Under the pieces are notes generated by a model. That model saw only the letters and a program-made list of their open reading frames with translations, did not search any database and had not been told where the DNA came from. This document shows, one piece after another, positions 15,547 to 23,783 of a DNA stretch of 64,000 nt. The first letter of the stretch is position 1, and each line of letters starts with the position of its first letter. The translations under genes and the position numbers were made by a program. This stretch comes from Sandaracinaceae bacterium (GTDB lineage Bacteria; Myxococcota_A; Polyangia; Polyangiales; Houyiibacteriaceae), in contig JADJJE010000004.1 of assembly GCA_016706685.1 (NCBI GenBank), positions 62,001 to 126,000 of the forward strand. The letters run 5' to 3'.

Positions 15547-16088
15547 GTCAGCAAGACCAGCCGGACCAACGCATCGCTCTCGTGGCAGGGCTCATCCGCG
15601 AGGTGCCGGATTTCCCGAAGCCCGGCATCCTCTTCAAGGACATCACCCCGCTGCTCGCCAGCGCGGAGGGTTTCCACGCGTGCACTACCCTCATGCGCGA
15701 GTCCGTGGCCGACCTGGCACCCGACACCATCGTGGGCGTGGAGGCGCGCGGCTTCTTGTTCGGCGTGGCGCTGGCCACCCAGCTCAGCCTGGGCTTCGTG
15801 CCCGTGCGCAAGCCCGGGAAGCTGCCGGCCGAGACGCTCTCGGTGTCCTACGAGCTCGAGTACGGCAGCGACTCGCTCGAGATCCACCGGGACGCGCTGC
15901 GCCCGGGCGCCCGCGTGGTGATCGTGGACGACCTGCTCGCCACGGGCGGCACGGCGGCGGCCACGGCCGAGCTGGTGCGCAAGGCAGGGGGCCAGGTGGT
16001 GGGCTTCGCGGTGGTCATCGACCTGGCGTTCCTGGGCGGCGCGGCCAAGCTGGATGCGCCCGTGCGAGCGATTCTGACGTACACGTGA
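15543..16088 (+). CDS. apt: Adenine phosphoribosyltransferase
   Basis: Salvages adenine with PRPP to AMP. It begins with the family N-terminal region (LIREVPDFPKPGILFKDITPLL) and carries VGVEARGFLFG, KPGKLP and the PRPP-binding motif VVIVDDLLATGGT, followed by the AAATAELVRKAG helix. The 181 residues are typical. ATG overlaps the surE stop (ATGA), which indicates coupling. Nothing unusual is seen. Confidence 0.96.
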   Translation: MSQQDQPDQRIALVAGLIREVPDFPKPGILFKDITPLLASAEGFHACTTLMRESVADLAPDTIVGVEARGFLFGVALATQLSLGFVPVRKPGKLPAETLSVSYELEYGSDSLEIHRDALRPGARVVIVDDLLATGGTAAATAELVRKAGGQVVGFAVVIDLAFLGGAAKLDAPVRAILTYT

Positions 16089-16105
16089 AGGGTTTTCGCA
16101 CGACC

Positions 16106-16145
16106 CTGACCGTTCGGTAGACAAACTCTGACCATGTGGTAGAGA
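16106..16145 (+). promoter_or_regulatory. Twin palindromic operators overlapping a promoter
   Basis: CTGACC-GTTC-GGTAGA (16106-16121) and CTGACC-ATGT-GGTAGA (16128-16143) are direct repeats 22 bases apart. Each contains a perfect inverted repeat (ACCGTTCGGT and ACCATGTGGT). TAGACA (16118-16123), 16 bases, TAGAGA (16140-16145) is a plausible promoter covered by both sites. The two-turn spacing suggests two dimers on one DNA face, as for TetR-type repressors. Confidence 0.6.
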
Positions 16146-16216
16146 GAGGGCGCCACTCTCTCGGTGGACGACACGAGACGCGACGGGCACGCCCGCGCTT
16201 ACTTGGAGACCCCCAC

Positions 16217-18037
16217 ATGCCGCAGTACAAAGCCCCGCTTCGGGACACGCGCTTTCTCATCAACGACGTCCTCGACTACCCCGGCCACTACGCCCAGCTG
16301 CCGAACGGGAAAGAGGCCACCCCCGACGTGGTCGACAGCATCCTCGAACACTGCGCCGCGTTCTGCGAAGGCGTGCTCGCGCCGCTCTATCAGTCTGGCG
16401 ACAAGGAGGGCTGCAAGCTCGAGAACGGCGTGGTCACCACGCCGAAGGGCTACAAGGCGGCCTACGACCAGTTCGTGGAGGGCGGCTGGCAGGGGCTCTC
16501 ACACCCCGAGATCTACGGCGGCCAGGGCATGCCCATGTCGCTCGGCGTCTTCAAGGCCGAGATGATGGGCACCGCCAACTGGGCGTTCAATATGTACCCA
16601 GGCCTGAGCCTGGGCGCGATGAACACCATCATGCTGCACGGCACCGAGGAGCAGCGCATGGCGTACATGCCGCCGCTCACCGAGGGGCGCTGGATGGGCA
16701 CCATGTGCCTGACCGAGCCGCAGTGCGGCACCGACCTCGGCCAGGTGAGCAGCAAGGCCGTGCCGCGCGGCGACGGCAGCTACGATGTGACCGGCACCAA
16801 GATCTTCATCTCGGCCGGTGACCACGACCTCTGCGAGAACATCGTGCACGTGGTGCTGGCGCGCATCCCGGGCGCGCCCGCGGGCACGCGCGGCATCTCG
16901 CTGTTCATCATCCCCAAGTTCCTGCCCAGCGCGGACGGCGGGAAGGGCGACTTCAACAACGTGGTGTGCAGCGGCATCGAGCACAAGATGGGCATCAAGG
17001 CCTCGGCCACCTGCACCATCGAGTTCGAGGGCTCGCGCGCGTTCATGCTGGGGCCCGAGAACAAGGGCCTCGAGTGCATGTTCACGTTCATGAACACGGC
17101 GCGCATCGGCACGGCCCTACAGGGCGTGTGCGCCACCGAGCTGTCGTATCAGGGCGCGCTGGCGTACTCGAAGGACCGCCGCTCCATGCGCGCGCTGTCG
17201 GGCAAGAAGGAGCCCGACAAGGTGGCCGACGCCATCCACCACCACGCCGACGTACGGCGCATGCTGCTGACCATGAAGGCCGTGTCCGAGGGTGGCCGCG
17301 CCATGCTCTATCACGCCGCCAAGATGGCCGACTTCATGACGGTGGCCGTGGAGCAGGGCAACGACAAGGAGCGCGAGCTGTGGGACGAGCGGCTGGGCTT
17401 CTACACGCCCATCCTCAAGGGCTTCCTCACGGAGCTGGGCTACGAGTGCACCAACATGGGCGTGCAGGTCTTCGGCGGGCACGGCTACATCGGTGAGCAC
17501 GGCATGGAGCAGATCGTGCGCGACACGAAGATCGCCACGCTCTACGAGGGCACCACGGGCATCCAGGCGCTGGACCTCCTGGGCCGCAAGGTGCTCATCG
17601 CCAGCAAGGGCAAGGCCATCGCCGAGTACACCGGCGAGATCATGAAGTTCTGCGGCGAGCACGCCACGAACCCGAAGATGCGGCCGTTCATCGTGTCGCT
17701 GGGCAAGGTGTGCGCGCAGTGGAACTACCTCACCGTTCGGCTCGCGCTGGGCGCTCGCAAGGACCGCGACGTGGTGGCCGCCAACGCCGTGGACTTCCTG
17801 ATGTACTCCGGCTACGCGATGATGGCGTTCTTCTGGGCCAAGATGGTGGCCGCAGCCTTTGCCAAGCTCGCGAGCGGCGATGGCGTGGAGACGCCCGAGT
17901 TCTACCGGGCCAAGATCCAGACCGGCGAGTTCTACTTCGACCGCGTCCTGCCGCGCAGCAAGGCGCACGCCGGGTCCATCTTGTCGCCCATCAAGAGCAC
18001 CATGCAGATGCCCATCGAGGCGTTCTCCGAGCGCTGA
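16217..18037 (+). CDS. Acyl-CoA dehydrogenase (DmdC-like, 606 aa)
   Basis: FAD enzyme that introduces the alpha-beta double bond in an acyl-CoA. ATG 16217 follows TTGGAG; earlier in-frame codons cross the operator region. Visible features: N-terminal helical domain, MCLTEPQCGTDLG and TGTKIFISAGDHD in the middle domain, ARIGTALQGV, QVFGGHGYIGEHGMEQIVRD and the FAD/substrate loop IATLYEGTTGIQALDLLGRK with the likely catalytic Glu in YEGTTGIQ. The protein is about 220 residues longer than short acyl-CoA dehydrogenases and ends in the extra C-terminal domain of the 3-methylmercaptopropionyl-CoA dehydrogenase-like group. Actual substrate unknown. It stands alone behind paired operators at 16106-16143. 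Confidence 0.92.
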   Translation: MPQYKAPLRDTRFLINDVLDYPGHYAQLPNGKEATPDVVDSILEHCAAFCEGVLAPLYQSGDKEGCKLENGVVTTPKGYKAAYDQFVEGGWQGLSHPEIYGGQGMPMSLGVFKAEMMGTANWAFNMYPGLSLGAMNTIMLHGTEEQRMAYMPPLTEGRWMGTMCLTEPQCGTDLGQVSSKAVPRGDGSYDVTGTKIFISAGDHDLCENIVHVVLARIPGAPAGTRGISLFIIPKFLPSADGGKGDFNNVVCSGIEHKMGIKASATCTIEFEGSRAFMLGPENKGLECMFTFMNTARIGTALQGVCATELSYQGALAYSKDRRSMRALSGKKEPDKVADAIHHHADVRRMLLTMKAVSEGGRAMLYHAAKMADFMTVAVEQGNDKERELWDERLGFYTPILKGFLTELGYECTNMGVQVFGGHGYIGEHGMEQIVRDTKIATLYEGTTGIQALDLLGRKVLIASKGKAIAEYTGEIMKFCGEHATNPKMRPFIVSLGKVCAQWNYLTVRLALGARKDRDVVAANAVDFLMYSGYAMMAFFWAKMVAAAFAKLASGDGVETPEFYRAKIQTGEFYFDRVLPRSKAHAGSILSPIKSTMQMPIEAFSER

Positions 18038-18113
18038 ACCGGGCGTCCGTCCACGCCGCCGCGCCCCGTGAACAGGGCCTTGCGCTATCCGCCGCTCCGA
18101 GCATGATGGGCGG

Positions 18114-19109
18114 ATGGTGCAGGGCTCTGATCACTTCGACGGTCGCCGCTTCCTGAACACGGACGTGAAGGGCAGGCGCCACAGCAGCAGCGCCGACGCC
18201 ATCAAGTGGTTCGTCACGCGCAAGCGCCCCAAGGTCACGCCCATCGTCAGCGAGCCGGGGCCCGCGCCGGCGCAGCGCGTTCACGGGCGTGAGGTGCGGG
18301 TCACGTGGGTGGGCCACGCCACCGCGCTCATTCAGCACGACGGGCTCAACATGCTGACGGACCCCATCTGGGAGCCGCGCTGCAGCCCGTTCCGGTTCAT
18401 GGGGCCCAAGCGCTTTCGCGCGCCCGGCATCCGCTTCGAGGACCTGCCGCCCATCGACGTGGTGCTGCTGAGCCACGACCACTACGACCACCTGTGCGTG
18501 CGCACGTTGAAGCGCTTGCAGGCGCACTCGGCGCCGCAGATCGTCACGGGGTTGCGGGTGGGCGAGGTGCTCGCGCGCAACGGCATCGGCAACGTGCACG
18601 AGCTGGACTGGTGGGACTCGGTGGAGGTGGCGCCCGGGGTGGTGGTGGTGTTCACGCCGGCCAAGCACTTCTCGGGGCGCTCGCCGTTCGACCTGGACCG
18701 CCGGCTGTGGGGCGGTCTCTACGTGCACGCACCGGCCGGAGGCATCTACTACGCCGGAGACTCGGGCTACTGCACACACTTCCGCGACATCCGCGAGCGG
18801 CTCGGCAGCCCCCGTGTGGCGCTGCTTCCCATCGGCGCGTTCGAGCCGCGCTGGTTCATGTCGCCGGTGCACATGGACCCGGCCCAGGCGGTTCAGGCGC
18901 ACTTGGACTTGGGCGCCGTCACGTCGGTGGCAGTGCACTACGGCAGCTTCGCGCTGGCCGACGACGAGCAAGGCCAGCCCGAGCGCGAGCTCACCGCGGC
19001 CCTGCGCGCGCAGCGTGTGCCCGAGTCGCGCTTCCGCATGCTCCCGCACGGTGACGCCGTGGGCCTCCCGCGCGGCGTGGCGGAGCTCGGCGTGGATGCC
19101 GTGGCGTAG
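18114..19109 (+). CDS. MBL-fold metal-dependent hydrolase, NAPE-PLD/RomA-like
   Basis: 331 residues with the metallo-beta-lactamase fold: VTWVGHATALIQHDG at the start of the core, the zinc motif LLSHDHYDHL, the metal-binding His in TPAKHFSGR, YYAGDSGY with the bridging Asp, and a C-terminal SVAVHYGSFAL His. The N-terminal block (HFDGRRFLN, PIVSEPGP) and the LTDPIWEPRCSPF segment are typical of the branch that includes N-acyl-phosphatidylethanolamine phospholipase D and RomA. It has no signal peptide. The substrate cannot be told from sequence. It overlaps the following lipoprotein gene by 14 bases. Confidence 0.88.
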   Translation: MVQGSDHFDGRRFLNTDVKGRRHSSSADAIKWFVTRKRPKVTPIVSEPGPAPAQRVHGREVRVTWVGHATALIQHDGLNMLTDPIWEPRCSPFRFMGPKRFRAPGIRFEDLPPIDVVLLSHDHYDHLCVRTLKRLQAHSAPQIVTGLRVGEVLARNGIGNVHELDWWDSVEVAPGVVVVFTPAKHFSGRSPFDLDRRLWGGLYVHAPAGGIYYAGDSGYCTHFRDIRERLGSPRVALLPIGAFEPRWFMSPVHMDPAQAVQAHLDLGAVTSVAVHYGSFALADDEQGQPERELTAALRAQRVPESRFRMLPHGDAVGLPRGVAELGVDAVA

Positions 19110-20013
19110 CCAGACGCTCTCCGGGTCGGTGCTGCTCGGGGCGCTGATGGCGGCTGGCTGCGTGGAGCCGGTGCCGCCGCGCGACCCGGCGGACTACCTG
19201 CGCGTGGGCGTGGACCCGCGCGAGGAGGCTGCCCACCTGGCGCGTGCCTTCGAGGACGACGGCTACCGCGTGCGTCGTCTGGTGAACGCGGACAGGGTGG
19301 CCATGCTGGACGCCGTTGGCCCCGAGGGGCAGAGCGCGCTGCGGGTGGTGACGCACGTGGGCGTGGCGCTGGGCATCGACGTGCCGGACCGAGGCTTCCC
19401 CACGCGGGAGCGCGTGCGTGGGCTGCCGGCGCCGCTCTCGGGGGGGGACCTGGACGGTGACGGCGCCATCGAGCTGCTGATCGCGGTGGTGGACCGCACG
19501 CGCATGGGCGAGTGCATCGCGGTGGTGCGCGTGGACGAGCACGGCCAGGTGAGCGAGGTCTTCGTGGACACGAGCCCCGTGCAGGAACACGCCTGCGCGG
19601 AGCGGGCCGAGGACGTGGCCGGCGACGCCCGCGCCGAGCTGCTCGTGGTGGGGCGTTACCTCATCCCACCCCTCAATGTGCCCGCCAGTGTGGCCGTGCC
19701 CTTCACCGGCTTCGAGGGCCGCTACGTGCCCATGGGCCCCGAGGCGGCGCGCTACTTCGCGGGCGAGCGCAGTGTGCGTCTCGAGCGCCTCATGGATGCT
19801 CGGCGCGCGCGTGAGGCCGACACCATCTCCCGCCTGGCGGTGGAGCTGGGCGTGCTGCGCTTCTTCGAGTGGGGCGACGCGGAGCGCGCCATCCTGGCGC
19901 TGGACGAAGAGTCCGAGGGCGCGCATGTGGACGCGCTGGCCGCGGGTCGCGAGCTGATCCGCGCGCTGGCCGAGGCACCCGGTGGGCGTGCAGCCCAGGA
20001 CGAAACGGAGTAG
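19096..20013 (+). CDS. Lipoprotein with an FG-GAP-like motif (unknown function)
   Basis: ATG 19096 gives a clear lipoprotein signal: MPWRSQTLSGSVLLGALMAAGC, lipobox MAAGC with the acyl Cys at residue 22. The mature part contains a calcium-loop-like segment (GGDLDGDGAIELLIAVVD) as in FG-GAP/VCBS repeats, then another repeat-like strand ending at ARAELLVVGRYL, and a helical C-terminal region. No enzyme motif is seen. It starts inside the end of the MBL hydrolase gene (14-base overlap) and ends eight bases before smpB, so the three may be one transcript. A cell-envelope location is inferred from the signal. Confidence 0.72.
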   Translation: MPWRSQTLSGSVLLGALMAAGCVEPVPPRDPADYLRVGVDPREEAAHLARAFEDDGYRVRRLVNADRVAMLDAVGPEGQSALRVVTHVGVALGIDVPDRGFPTRERVRGLPAPLSGGDLDGDGAIELLIAVVDRTRMGECIAVVRVDEHGQVSEVFVDTSPVQEHACAERAEDVAGDARAELLVVGRYLIPPLNVPASVAVPFTGFEGRYVPMGPEAARYFAGERSVRLERLMDARRAREADTISRLAVELGVLRFFEWGDAERAILALDEESEGAHVDALAAGRELIRALAEAPGGRAAQDETE

Positions 20014-20021
20014 ACCCGGGC

Positions 20022-20504
20022 GTGGCCAAGAAGCGTGTCGAAAAGGGCGTCAGCGGCATGGAGTTGCTGGTCTGCCGCAACCCCAAGGCGGCGCAGACCT
20101 ACGAGATCGAGGAGAAGCTCGAGGTCGGGATGATCCTGGTGGGCAGCGAGGTGAAGAGCCTGCGCAACCGCAAGGCCGACCTCGACGGCGCCTACGCGGT
20201 GATCGAGAACGACGAGCTGTTCCTGCACAAGATGCACATCGCTCCCTATGAGCAGAGCGGCTACTCGGGACACGCCACCAAGCGCGTTCGCAAGCTGCTG
20301 GCGCACCACGCCGAGATCGAGAAGTGGCGCGGCAAGCTCACCACCAAGGGCTACACGCTGGTCCCCCTGCAGGTGTACTTCAAGGGAGGCGTGGCCAAGT
20401 GCCAGCTGGGCCTGGGGCGCGGCAAGAAGAAGGGCGACGAGCGCGAGGCGCTCAAGGCCAAGGCGGAGCTCAGCGAGGCCCGCGACGCCGCGAGGCGCCG
20501 ATGA
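20022..20504 (+). CDS. smpB: SsrA-binding protein SmpB
   Basis: Partner of tmRNA in rescue of stalled ribosomes. Family sequence is plain: CRNPKAAQTYEIEEKLEVGMILVGSEVKSLR at the OB core, HIAPYEQSGYSGHATKRVRKLLAH, LVPLQVYFKGG, and a basic tail (GRGKKKGDEREALKAK). GTG 20022 gives 160 residues, the expected size; upstream codons overlap the lipoprotein gene. A four-base overlap couples it to the small gene at 20501. The tmRNA gene itself is not in this window. Confidence 0.96.
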   Translation: MAKKRVEKGVSGMELLVCRNPKAAQTYEIEEKLEVGMILVGSEVKSLRNRKADLDGAYAVIENDELFLHKMHIAPYEQSGYSGHATKRVRKLLAHHAEIEKWRGKLTTKGYTLVPLQVYFKGGVAKCQLGLGRGKKKGDEREALKAKAELSEARDAARRR

Positions 20505-20773
20505 GCGCGTTCCCCATCCCGCTGACCTTGCGTGGTGGCGAAGAGGGCGTGCTGGAGGGCTGGGACGGTGCATTCCTGCTGGTGCGTGTGCCCATGCCTT
20601 TTGCGCCGGGCACGCCTGTGCGCGTCTTGATCTCGCTGCCCACCCCGCTGCCGTTCGAGGGCAAGTCGCTGGGCAGCAAGCTGGGGGACGACGGCCTGTT
20701 CACCATGCGCCTGCGGCCCGTCACGCTGCCCAAGACCACACGCGTGGCGCTCGATGCGCTGCGCGACGCCTGA
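20501..20773 (+). CDS. Small hypothetical protein, beta-rich (90 aa)
   Basis: Starts with the ATGA overlap on smpB and must be translated with it. The sequence alternates hydrophobic strands (FPIPLTLRGGEEGVLEGW, AFLLVRVPMPFAPGTPVRVLISL) and ends in a short helix. The strand pattern with GTPVRV and a basic C-terminal part is weakly like PilZ-type beta barrels, but the RxxxR and DxSxxG motifs of PilZ are absent, so I give it no function. Confidence 0.6.
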   Translation: MSAFPIPLTLRGGEEGVLEGWDGAFLLVRVPMPFAPGTPVRVLISLPTPLPFEGKSLGSKLGDDGLFTMRLRPVTLPKTTRVALDALRDA

Positions 20774-20798
20774 GGCTCAGCGAGGCTGAACCCCTAGT

Positions 20799-20814
20799 GC
20801 CCTCCGGGGAGGGC
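20799..20814. terminator. Palindrome between convergent genes
   Basis: GCCCTCC (20799-20805) faces GGAGGGC (20808-20814) in the 46-base gap between the stops of the small gene (plus) and thrC (minus). A stable hairpin could end transcription in both directions. No T-tract is seen. Confidence 0.35.
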
Positions 20815-20819
20815 GCCGG

Positions 20820-22148
20820 TCAGAGATCGAAGCCGCTCAGGACCTCGCGCTTCACGGCCTCGAAGTCGTTCGGCAGGTCGATGGGCGTGTTGGGGTGCTT
20901 GCTGGTCACGCCCTCGATGCGCCCCTCGTGGTAACGAATCTTGAACTGCGTGAACTTGAGCCCGTTGGCGGTGGAGACCACCACGATGCGCTGGCCCGGC
21001 TGGATGTTGCCCGCCGCGACCTGCTTCTCGAGGGCAGCGAGCGCCACGCCCGTGTGTGGGCAGGTGTAGAGGCCGCTGCGGTCGGCCGCAGCCGAGGCCT
21101 CAGCCAGCTCGGCCTCGGACGCCTGCTCCACGATGCCGTCGAACTTCTTCAAGGTGCGGATGGCGCGCCGCACGCTGACCGGGTTGCCGATGCGGATGGC
21201 GCTGGCCTCGGTGGCGCCGGCGGTGATGGCCTCGAAGTTCTCGTAGCCCGCCTTGTAGGCGCGGTAGAGCGGGTTGGCCTGCTCCGCCTGCGCAAGCATG
21301 AGGCGCGGGCGACGCTTGACGAGGCCCAACTCGAACAGCATGTCGAAGCCGGCGCCGAGCGCGGCCACGTTGCCCAGGTTGCCGCCGGGGATGATGACCC
21401 AGTCCGGCAGGTCCCAGTCGAACTGCTGGGCGATCTCGATGGCGACCGTCTTCTGGCCCTCGAGCCGCAGCGAGTTCATGGAGTTGGCGAGGTACACACC
21501 TTCTTCGAGGGCGAGCTTCTGCACGATGGCCATGCAGCCGTCGAAGTCCGTGTCGAGCGCGCAGACCTTGGCGCCGTTGGCGAGCGGCTGCACCAGCTGG
21601 GCGGTGCTGATCTTGCCCTTGGGCAGCAGCACCACGCTGGGGATGCCGGCGCTGGCGCAGTAGGCCGCGAGCGCGGCGCTGGTGTCGCCCGTGGAGGCGC
21701 ACGCGATGGCCTTGATGGGCTTCCCGTCCGCGATCATCTGCTTCACGGTGCTGACCAGCACGGTCATGCCGAGGTCCTTGAACGACCCGGTGTGCGAGTT
21801 GCCGCAGTTCTTGATCCACAGCTCGTCCAAGCCGAGGCTCTTGCCGTAGCGCTCCGCCCAGAAGAGGTTGCTGCCGCCCTCCGCGGTGCTCACCACGTTC
21901 TCGGGGCGCACGTGCGGCTGCACCCACTCCTTCTTGCCCCACACGCCGCTGCCGTAGGGCCACTGGCGCGTCATCCAGCGCTTGTCGAAGATGCCCTTCC
22001 ACTCGTCGGCGGTCTTCTCCTTGAGCGCCGCCATGTCGTGCGCCACCTCGAGGAGCTCACCGCATGCCGGGCACTGGTAGATGACGGTGTCGAGGGGCCA
22101 GCTGCCGGGACAGCCCGCGGTGCAGCGGAAGGACGCGCTATAGGACAT
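20820..22148 (-). CDS. thrC: Threonine synthase
   Basis: PLP enzyme making threonine from O-phosphohomoserine. It opens with a zinc-ribbon-like start (FRCTAGCP ... YQCPACGELLE), seen in the longer threonine synthases. The PLP lysine is Lys124 in SHTGSFKDLG, followed by ACASTGDTSAALAAY, VVLLPKGKIS and the phosphate-site region IPGGNLGNVAALGAG. The C-terminal part has CPHTGVALAAL. The 442 residues fit. It lies 60 bases downstream of the membrane-anchored protein gene on the same strand; no other threonine gene is nearby. Confidence 0.94.
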   Translation of the reverse strand: MSYSASFRCTAGCPGSWPLDTVIYQCPACGELLEVAHDMAALKEKTADEWKGIFDKRWMTRQWPYGSGVWGKKEWVQPHVRPENVVSTAEGGSNLFWAERYGKSLGLDELWIKNCGNSHTGSFKDLGMTVLVSTVKQMIADGKPIKAIACASTGDTSAALAAYCASAGIPSVVLLPKGKISTAQLVQPLANGAKVCALDTDFDGCMAIVQKLALEEGVYLANSMNSLRLEGQKTVAIEIAQQFDWDLPDWVIIPGGNLGNVAALGAGFDMLFELGLVKRRPRLMLAQAEQANPLYRAYKAGYENFEAITAGATEASAIRIGNPVSVRRAIRTLKKFDGIVEQASEAELAEASAAADRSGLYTCPHTGVALAALEKQVAAGNIQPGQRIVVVSTANGLKFTQFKIRYHEGRIEGVTSKHPNTPIDLPNDFEAVKREVLSGFDL

Positions 22149-22208
22149 GATGGCGCGAGTATATCGGGTCGCGGGGGTGTGGCCAGCGCAAGCAGTGCAG
22201 CAGCGGAC

Positions 22209-23687
22209 TTAGGGCGCCGGCGTGGCGGCGGGGGTGCCCGTCGTGCTGCCCCCTCCGGCAGCGGCGGCGCGGCGACGCTCGGCCTCGCGGGCCCACGCCT
22301 CGAACTGCCGGCGCGCCAGGTCGAGCCCATAGCGGACGTCGTCGGCGGTGGCCCGGCCGCGGATCTCCACGCGCTCCCCCTGCGGGACGAACGTGAAGCT
22401 CTGCAGGACGCTCACCCGGTTGCCGAGCACCATACGCACGGCAAAGCTCTGCACGGCTCCGTCTCGTTGGGCGGTCCAGTAGGCGATGGCGTCCGCGGCC
22501 AACTGCTCGCTGGGGAACACGGCCACCCCGTCGATGGCCACGATGCGCGGACCCACCTCCCGAATGGCCAGGCGCGCACGGAGAGGGATCACGTCCGGAT
22601 TGCCGGCCGACATGAGGAACGCGTGCACGCCCTCGATCTCGAGGCTGAGCCCTTCGTTGGGGCCCATCGAGAGGAGCACGTCGGGACCGACGGCTTCTTC
22701 GAGCCCCTCGGCCTCCCCGCCCCGGGCGGCGCGCGCCTCCGTCATGGCGAGCGCCACCGCGAGATCTTCCGAGCGCGAGATGGTGAAGTGCTGCGGGCTG
22801 AGCATGGCCAGCACGCGTGGCGTGTTCCCCTCGTTGGCCCAGGGGGCGACCTGCACTCCGTCTTGCGTGGCCCACGTGGCTTGCGTGCCGCGCGCGTCGG
22901 CCATGCGGTCCACGGCGGCGCGCGTGAAGGACTCGTCGTGCACGTGCCGTCCAGCCACCAGGATGCGGCTGCGAAGCCGGTTGGGAGTGGCGATCAGCAC
23001 GCGCTCGAGGTCGTTGAGCGGGTCGATGCCCGAGCCGCCGAGCAGCTCCTGCCAGTCCGGGACCGCCGCGATCAGCGCGCGCACCTCGTTGGCCACCACG
23101 GACTGCCGCAGGCGCCCCATGTCGAGGCGCAGGGCCAGCTGAGCACCGGCCGGGATGCGCGCCGGGCCATGCACCGTGGCGCTGGCCACGGGCAGACGCG
23201 ACACGTTCGGGCCGGCATCCGTGCTGGCGTCCGGGCCCGCGTCCGCCACCTGGAGCGGCACTCCGCCATCGAGGCCGTCGCTGCCGAGCCCGCCGGCGTC
23301 GTTCACCGCCGCGTCGTCCATGCCACCGTCGATGCCCGCCATGACGCCCGCGTCCATGGCCATGACGCCCGCGTCTTCGGTCGCGTGCGCACCCGGCCCG
23401 TCGCCCTCGCCGTCGCCCTCGTCGCCGGCAGCGCTCTCGTCCAGCGCTTCTTGGATGGGGGGCGCGTTGACCATCACGGCCTCCATGGCCTCGGTCATGC
23501 CGAACTCCACCTGGTCGGGCATGCCGAACTCGAAGTCCAGCTCGGGCACGGTGGACATCTCCGCGACGGTCAACGCCATGCCGGCATGCAGGCCGAGCGA
23601 GATCGCGAGCGCCAGGGGGAGGGCGTATGGGGTGAGGCGGCGCGCGCGCACGGGCTGTTCGACGCTACCCCGAGAGGGGTCATTCAT
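22209..23687 (-). CDS. Membrane-anchored protein with Asp/Ala/Gly-rich linker (unknown)
   Basis: 492 residues. A single transmembrane segment near the N-terminus (LTPYALPLALAISLGLHAGM) is followed by a low-complexity linker rich in DAG and GDGEGDG units (about residues 80-165), then a globular part of about 300 residues with repeated strand-helix units (LALRLDMGRLRQSVVANEVR, VLIATPNRLRSRILVAGR, VLLSMGPNEGLSLEIEG). The anchor-plus-linker design resembles TonB-like or periplasm-spanning proteins; the globular part matches nothing I know. DAG-rich linkers are common in exported proteins of Polyangia. It is divergent from the L,D-transpeptidase gene, with a 96-base gap. Confidence 0.7.
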   Translation of the reverse strand: MNDPSRGSVEQPVRARRLTPYALPLALAISLGLHAGMALTVAEMSTVPELDFEFGMPDQVEFGMTEAMEAVMVNAPPIQEALDESAAGDEGDGEGDGPGAHATEDAGVMAMDAGVMAGIDGGMDDAAVNDAGGLGSDGLDGGVPLQVADAGPDASTDAGPNVSRLPVASATVHGPARIPAGAQLALRLDMGRLRQSVVANEVRALIAAVPDWQELLGGSGIDPLNDLERVLIATPNRLRSRILVAGRHVHDESFTRAAVDRMADARGTQATWATQDGVQVAPWANEGNTPRVLAMLSPQHFTISRSEDLAVALAMTEARAARGGEAEGLEEAVGPDVLLSMGPNEGLSLEIEGVHAFLMSAGNPDVIPLRARLAIREVGPRIVAIDGVAVFPSEQLAADAIAYWTAQRDGAVQSFAVRMVLGNRVSVLQSFTFVPQGERVEIRGRATADDVRYGLDLARRQFEAWAREAERRRAAAAGGGSTTGTPAATPAP

Positions 23688-23783
23688 GGGGCGAGCGGGG
23701 GACAGGGGTTGACGGAGCCATGAGGTCGGTTCAAGGGTTCCCGCGAGCTTCGGGCATAGAGCGCCGGTCCTCGAAGTTCATGA

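Noticed and set aside
20895..23723. 942-residue plus-strand open frame over thrC and the membrane-anchored protein
   Set aside because: Low-complexity His/Val/Glu/Arg composition, antisense to two well-supported genes.
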